A stretch of 64,000 nucleotides of DNA from Diplosphaera chodatii (Eukaryota; Chlorophyta; Trebouxiophyceae; Prasiolales; Stichococcaceae), in contig JAALGY010000017.1 of NCBI GenBank assembly GCA_032358165.1, forward strand, positions 2,852,001 through 2,916,000. Reading direction: 5' to 3'. The notes under the pieces are model-generated. The model ran no database searches, was not told the origin of the DNA, and saw nothing but the letters and a program-made list of their open reading frames with translations. Position numbers and translations under genes: made by a program. This document shows positions 58,901-64,000 of this stretch, piece by piece (the first letter of the stretch is position 1; each line of letters starts with the position of its first letter).

Positions 58901-60392
58901 ATCATGCAGAGCAACCACATGCGTGATGTGGTCGCTTGCCTCTGGTCTTGCGCAGGGGCTGATTACCTTGCTATCTATCCCGGTTCAACCTGAAGTCTGG
59001 TAACAGTGGGCACTCCACTTTGTGATTTGCGTCAGCAATGTCAGGCATCTTTACATGTCAACTGGCATCACTGATCCTCTACAGATGGACGCCATAGACT
59101 GCGACGGGGAGGCAGCAGCATGTCAGCAATCCGGACGTCAAACCCACAGCAGCTTCAGCGACAGCGCTGCTGCCAGCAGTGCTGCCGGCGCTGCCAACGA
59201 TCAACTTCCTGAAGGCAATGCCATGCCGATGCTGCGGCGTGCGGGGCGGCTGCAGCCGCAGTCGTCCGGCCTCAGCCGGTATTACTCAGCCAGTTCCACT
59301 GCAGCTCCTGGGGCAGCAGCAGCGGCGCAGCAACAGGACGGCTCTGCAGCCGGCAGTGTGTCACTGCACGGTACCACCAGCAGTGGGAGTGGCGGCGACC
59401 TCGATGGTGGCCGCGGCGGAGAACGCAGCAGGTCCTCTGGTCAGATCAACCTGCCAGAAATGCAAGCGCAGGTGGGCGAAAGAGACTGATCTGGTCGCCT
59501 GTTGTGCTGCGGCAGCCCAACCTGCATCAGTCTTTATATATCCATGCATAGCTGTGTTGATGATGCCACCACCCAGCATGCTGCCTATCGTGTGACTGCG
59601 GAGCAATTCTCCGCTACCACCTGGCTACCTTGGAGACGCCCGTTACCAGGGTCATCCTGGGAGAGTCAGTTCAGTAATGGAGTCTTGCGCGTGCTCTTGC
59701 TCTGACCATCATTATTATGGTGGCGTGTCACAAATGCACCCCATACATCATAGGTGCAGGTTTGCTCAATACTTCGATCAAAAGCTTCACCAAACGACCA
59801 AAGTATACAGTATGGTGCCGGGTTGGTGCATATACGTGTTAACCTCGTAGGAGGCGGTGTGGCAGCGTGCCAACAGAAAGTGGGACGCCGCCGACACGGC
59901 CGCCGCGGAGGCTGCTGCTGCAGTGGCCCGCGTGCAGACCCTGCAGGAGGTGACAGCTGATATTCAGCTGTGTGACCACGAGCAGTTTGATGTGACCAGG
60001 TTTGGTCTTTAAACGGTTGGACACGATCGGAAGACTGCTCTGCACCTCTGCTTCCCTGTTGACACCCCGCGTTGATGCTGACAGCCAGGCTGTTGAGCTA
60101 GCTGTACTTCATGACACCGCAGGCAACAGGAGTGGAGGCGGTGGCTCTGGCTGAAGCAAAAGAGCAGGCGGCTGCTGTTCGAGCAGCGCTTGGGGTGTGG
60201 TTGACATGAGGTATGAGCCTGCAGAAGTCGAATGCGACAAGGGCACATCGTTCCTGGACTGGCAGCGGGCAGCAGTCACAACTACGCGCGCCAGGGACCA
60301 TGCAGGCCCTGTGGCACATTATAGGGAACCTGTACACAGCTGAGGTCGTTGGGGCCGAGCAGCAGCTGCAATATGACGTGGTACAGGCCTGA
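49913..60392 (+). CDS. 1701-aa Ala/Ser-rich low-complexity protein of unknown function
   Basis: Nineteen exons chain without a phase error to 5106 nt: 49913-50030, 50818-50959, 51094-51278, 51496-51685, 52230-52320, 52562-52691, 53107-53229, 53569-54371, 54497-54708, 54849-56024, 56260-56714, 56829-57082, 57751-58023, 58295-58390, 58613-58744, 59085-59471, 59851-59949, 60123-60194 and 60225-60392. The N-terminus [16 protein letters not shown] has a Cys pair that could be acylated; it lacks the Gly2 needed for myristoylation. Residues 40-1590 are mostly disordered (Ala, Ser, Gly, Thr, Gln) with small ordered islands such as [12 protein letters not shown] and [12 protein letters not shown]. The last 110 residues are helical ([57 protein letters not shown]), suggesting a coiled-coil C-terminal domain. 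No catalytic domain is recognised. A nad4 fragment sits in the 57083-57750 intron. Confidence 0.72.
57546..57716 (+). pseudogene. nad4: NUMT: mitochondrial nad4 fragment inserted in an intron
   Basis: An AT-rich island in a GC-rich intron translates in one frame to a nad4 core: [15 protein letters not shown], a stop, then [19 protein letters not shown] and [20 protein letters not shown]. That is the proton-channel subunit 4 of respiratory complex I. The stop is TAG at 57594-57596, where the family normally has Trp (TGG), so one G-to-A change breaks it. Similarity begins near 57546 and ends near 57716; flanking sequence returns to local composition. About 57 codons of a roughly 500-codon gene are present. 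It lies in the intron between exons 12 and 13 of the 1701-aa gene, ending about 35 bp before the exon-13 acceptor. Confidence 0.9.
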
Positions 60393-61292
60393 CTGTGTGT
60401 GTGGCAGCGAGCAAGGAGCGATACTTAGGGTCGAAAGTGGTGCGCTTTCCGTCGGTCGGATGCCGGCTTCCGTCAGGTTTGTACACAGGCTGGCACCGGC
60501 CTAGGTTTGCGTAGGTATTAGTCTTAGGGTATTTTGGACAAGCGTCAGGATGCAGGTGCATATGCAAGGCTATCCATTATGCGTTGTGGCCCAGCAAGGC
60601 GCTGGTTGGACTTTTGTAAACTTCGCCATCGCATGCTGCTGCTCGCACGCTGCATGATGTAAAATGCTGTCGTGTCCTCAGTAGTACAGCGCCGTCCTGT
60701 TGACCGGTGTATGTGGGAAGTCACACCACACTGTACAACATCATTGTCATCACTGCTGTGCTATGTGCACTTTTGTGATCAACGATCGTGATTGCGACCT
60801 TATCAGCAGGCTGGATGTTGCAATGCCCTCCCGCTCGGAGAGCAACAATGTTTTGCAGGCGGTGGGTGGGACTCTACTCTGACGGGACGCTTTGCCCATG
60901 CTGCGAAAGTCGAGCGCAGCATGCACAGCAATTGCCGCACACTGCGGACCCGGTGTACTTGGTTGCAGCCGGTGATTTTGCTGACCTCTTAGAAAGCTGC
61001 TGGCATACATTTGACAAGCGCCCGATCCACAGTCGCGTAGCCACTGGCAGGCTATAAATTCAATTTTGGGTGCAGCAGCTTGGTGGTGCAGTTGCTATTG
61101 CTTCGTCCGTATGTGATCACTTACTACTTTGCAAAAGCCTTTGCAACAGCAGCTGCACTGTGTGTATGGGCGTCCGGTTGCTACCTGCTCAGCCACTAGA
61201 TGTGTAACATCCTTAGCAGATGCAGTCCGTGAATGCACGTACGATCAAGGGACTCCGGTCCAGCATCTAAGCTGGCACCGTCGGAGGGTCAG
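60393..61292. other. Intergenic region
   Basis: Between the 1701-aa gene stop and the BAH-protein start, both (+). TGTAA occurs near 60614 and 60662 and either could be the poly(A) signal of the upstream gene. No exon is seen. Confidence 0.45.
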
Positions 61293-64000
61293 ATGTCAGC
61301 TCCGTCGTCGCCCCGTGACCTGCGGGCGGGTGGGCCACCAGATGGCAGCGTGCGCAGCGGGAAAAAGCGCCCTGCTGAAGGTGCCGCCATGTTCCTGACG
61401 CCATCCAACTGCACAGTCCTGATGCGGCACTGATCCATCGTGTTGATGTCACATTTGACTTCCAGTCCGCCAGGCTGCTTGGTCTCTGAAGACCTGGCCG
61501 CAGCTGCCTGCAGGACAGCATGCAGTCACCTGTTGACATTTTCGGCTCGGCAGGCAGCCGACCAGGGCGTGAGACTACTGGGAGCTCTGAGATCACATGA
61601 TGCCTGGTGCAGGGGCGCTGCCGTCTCCACGGCGCGCAGAGAAGAGGACGACCCGGTCCGCAGCACCGCCGGGTGAGAACCATGTCATCGTGAGCCAGCA
61701 ATGCACAGCAGATTGCAAGTGTATGGCATCTGCTGTCCGTGTTACACGCACCAGTTGGCTGCTTGTACCATCAACGTGCTCACCTGCAACAGCCTGGCCC
61801 GGTCCCCTGGGGCGGTGATTGCAGCGCATCTCAGAATACAATCTGACGAGCTGATCGGGCTGTAAGGACTGAATGCAGCAGTCACACCCTGAAGGAGGGC
61901 AACAGCAGTGCCCCTAACTAGGTCAACCCTAACTGCTTCTGCAGGTGCCGCCGCCAGCCCGCAGCAGCAGGCCAGGCCCAACTATGCCGACTGGCCGTTG
62001 CAGCCGCGCCAGCTCTCAACGCCAGAGGTACTGGAGGCACCTGACGAGCTGCGTACATACGGCGCAGTGAACAACGGCACGCAGTGGGTGCTGGGTGGCG
62101 GAGACGGAGGCATCATCCCAGAGGTAGGCATTGGCTTGTTGAGGCGGCCTTCCCCCAGTGCCAGCAGATGTGCGTTCAGCAGAGCGACCATCACTGCTGG
62201 GCTGTATTTGGCGTGCGACAACCCCACACCTGCTACTTCACCCCATCTACTCTGCTCGGCATATCTGCTCGTCATCATCAGCCTCTTTGCCTTCACGTCA
62301 TGTGTCGAATGTCAAACACAGAAGGAGGTGCGGCAGCGGTGGCCGACTCGCAAACTGAAGCCATTTGCAGCAACGGATCGCGGCAGGGGCAAGAAGCTGG
62401 GCCTGTCTGACGACGAGGTGTGGTGCTCAGCATTCCCGCGCCAGTCTCGGCCCTGAACCAGGCTGCTGCATCCACTGGGGCGGCACAGCACCGAAGCAGC
62501 TTTGCGGGAGCAGAGGCAAGCATGTCACACGGCCGCGCATCCAGCACTGTGGGGCGAGTCCGGCTCTGCTGGCACCCTGTAGTGACGCTGCTGTCCCACC
62601 CTGCAGCTGGTGGAGCTGGCGGCCAGCGAGGACCCCCGGCCGGCGGTCGCGCACTTCCGGGCGGTGGACATCGAGGCGAACGAGCAGGACGAGGACGGCC
62701 TGCCGTGGGACCAGGTCAAGAAGTTCCGGGTGCGCTGGCAGTCGGCACACTGCGGGGTCGTCTACATGCATCATACAGTGTACGCCGTGCTGCGTGCTGA
62801 GTAGCCTCATCGCTGCACCTGCATCAGCACCGGCCCTGTAGCTGACTCAACCCCGAAATGCGTTCCAAACCTGTGAAGGTGGAGCTGGGTAGCCACGTTG
62901 CCGTCATGTCCGAGGACAACAACGGCAACTGGATCGCCGAGGTGGCGGAGCTCTTCGAAGACGAGCTGGTGCGTTGCTGGCCCCTTGACATACCAGGGTA
63001 TGCTCAACCTGTTGGTTGCGTCTGCAGACCGCCTGTTGGTCAGCAGGTGCAGTGTTCCTGCGGGCGTCAGCTTTGCCTCAAGCCAGCGGCACTGGCCACG
63101 TTGCTGCTACTTCCAGGCCACTGGACCACCTTTTCACGTGATACGACACGCCTCTGGTGGTGCTGCAGGGGAACCGCTTCTTTGGCATGCACTGGTTCTA
63201 CCGGCCAGAAGACACCTGCCTGCTGGTCGACAAGAACATGGTCAAGGAGAAGGCCAAGGAGCTGGCCAAGGCCGACCTGGCGGCCTGGAACCGGGAGAAG
63301 GAGCGCTGCAAGGCCCAGAAGGTGGTGGCGCCATGTTCGGACAGAGTCGTGTGCTTATGTATTGGCCCGCGCAATCGAGCCTGCACTGTCGTGAGGCAGG
63401 TAGCAACAGCAAGCAGTGCAGCTGTCAGGGTTTCTGGCCTGGCTCCATGGACTGAACCAGTCCAAGCATACCCGCATCACAGCTACCGGTGCCTGCATCG
63501 CAAATCTGCTTTTTTTAAAGGTGACCTCATGCACTACAGCATCGCTACTTCCTTGTGCTGCAGCTGCCGGTGCCGCCCAAGCCCAGCGAGCCGCAGGTGG
63601 ACGAGGCGGGGTACGTGCCCATCTTCGCGGAGGGGGACGGGGCGCCCAAGGAGGAGCACCGCCTGTGGTGGGCGGCCAACCCCGACAACAGCAAGTACCC
63701 CTCCGCGCAGCCCCTCGCCTGCATCGACAGGTGTGCCTTGGGCAGCGTCATGGGCATGCGACCTGCGGGAAGCTCTTGCACAGGCGGCAGGTCATGAGGC
63801 CCATTGTCTCATCGTTGGCATGTTGTGCGGGACATCAGTGGATGCTATCTGATCTCCTGATGTGCGCATCTCTGCTCAAGTCCTCAGACACCACGCCTGC
63901 TGGTGTTGCCAGCACTGCATGGACTGCTAACCTGCACGACTACGAGCAGTCAGACATCAGCACTCAGGAGGTTGTGTCTCCTGCAAATAGGCCAGTCCGG
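61293..64000 (+). CDS. BAH-domain protein, probably the N-terminal half of a chromomethylase-type DNA methyltransferase (cut by the window edge)
   Basis: Eight exons join in phase: 61293-61380, 61613-61672, 61945-62123, 62322-62417, 62607-62729, 62879-62968, 63169-63321 and 63564-63730. They code for about 318 residues and continue beyond the window. The N-terminus is basic (SGKKRPAEG, RRAEKRTTRS), as in nuclear proteins. The BAH domain covers about 183-260: VELGSHVAVMSED, WIAEVAELFEDEL and the hallmark MHWFYRPEDT, a nucleosome-tail-binding fold. Before it, RQRWPTRKLKPF and AVAHFRAVDIEANEQ resemble the stretch preceding the BAH domain in plant CMT-type cytosine methyltransferases. The catalytic motifs would lie to the right and cannot be seen, so the enzyme call is an inference while the BAH call is secure. 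Confidence 0.8.

Noticed and set aside
1..64000. CRISPR arrays, bacterial operons, insertion sequences, tRNA or rRNA genes
   Set aside because: No regularly spaced direct repeats, transposase motifs, tRNA-like cloverleafs or rRNA signature stretches were recognised by eye; a tRNAscan and Rfam search would settle RNA genes.

Overview
The window looks like a gene-dense, GC-rich, intron-rich nuclear segment of a green alga (core Chlorophyta; a Trebouxiophyceae-like alga is my guess, not shown by the sequence). Reasons: every confident gene is split into many short GT-AG exons; third codon positions are strongly G/C; and several families are plant-type (a bZIP with a DOG1 domain, an ANP/NPK1-type MAPKKK, a chromomethylase-like BAH protein). 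One intron holds a fragment of mitochondrial nad4. I rebuilt the gene models by hand from splice sites and reading phase, and most close exactly in frame. There are no operons, CRISPR arrays or convincing tRNA genes.

Layout. 1-1606 (+): C-terminal part of a right-handed beta-helix protein. 2041-4221 (-): F-box protein. 5176-7926 (+): secreted polyproline/SdrD-B-like wall or matrix protein. 8385-10944 (-): CCR4/nocturnin/Angel-type exonuclease-endonuclease-phosphatase. 11823-12331 (-): tentative 112-aa protein. 12869-18939 (-): COG7, a Golgi tethering subunit, about 17 exons. 19763-20880 (+): 168-aa two-helix membrane protein, perhaps plastid. 21701-24396 (+): SPOUT1-type RNA methyltransferase. 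24914-26115 (-): 128-aa unknown protein. 26743-33935 (+): MAPKKK of about 1084 aa. 34357-36525 (+): multi-pass membrane protein. 37228-40607 (-): PAPS-reductase-type enzyme with a probable transit peptide. 42754-48849 (+): 879-aa bZIP-DOG1 transcription factor. 49913-60392 (+): 1701-aa Ala/Ser-rich orphan. 61293 to the right edge (+): BAH protein resembling the N-terminal half of a chromomethylase.

The genes do not form one pathway; this is ordinary housekeeping, signalling and regulatory content with short divergent or convergent spacers. The notable features are structural: a 171-bp nad4 NUMT inside an intron of the orphan gene; repeated short partial duplications of exon edges (beta-helix gene, COG7, SPOUT1) that create decoy or alternative splice sites; a probable GC-AG intron; and the orphan itself. 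The previously undescribed items I would follow up are the 1701-aa orphan, the exon-edge duplications, and the sulfate-reduction enzyme with an apparently shortened nucleotide-binding loop.
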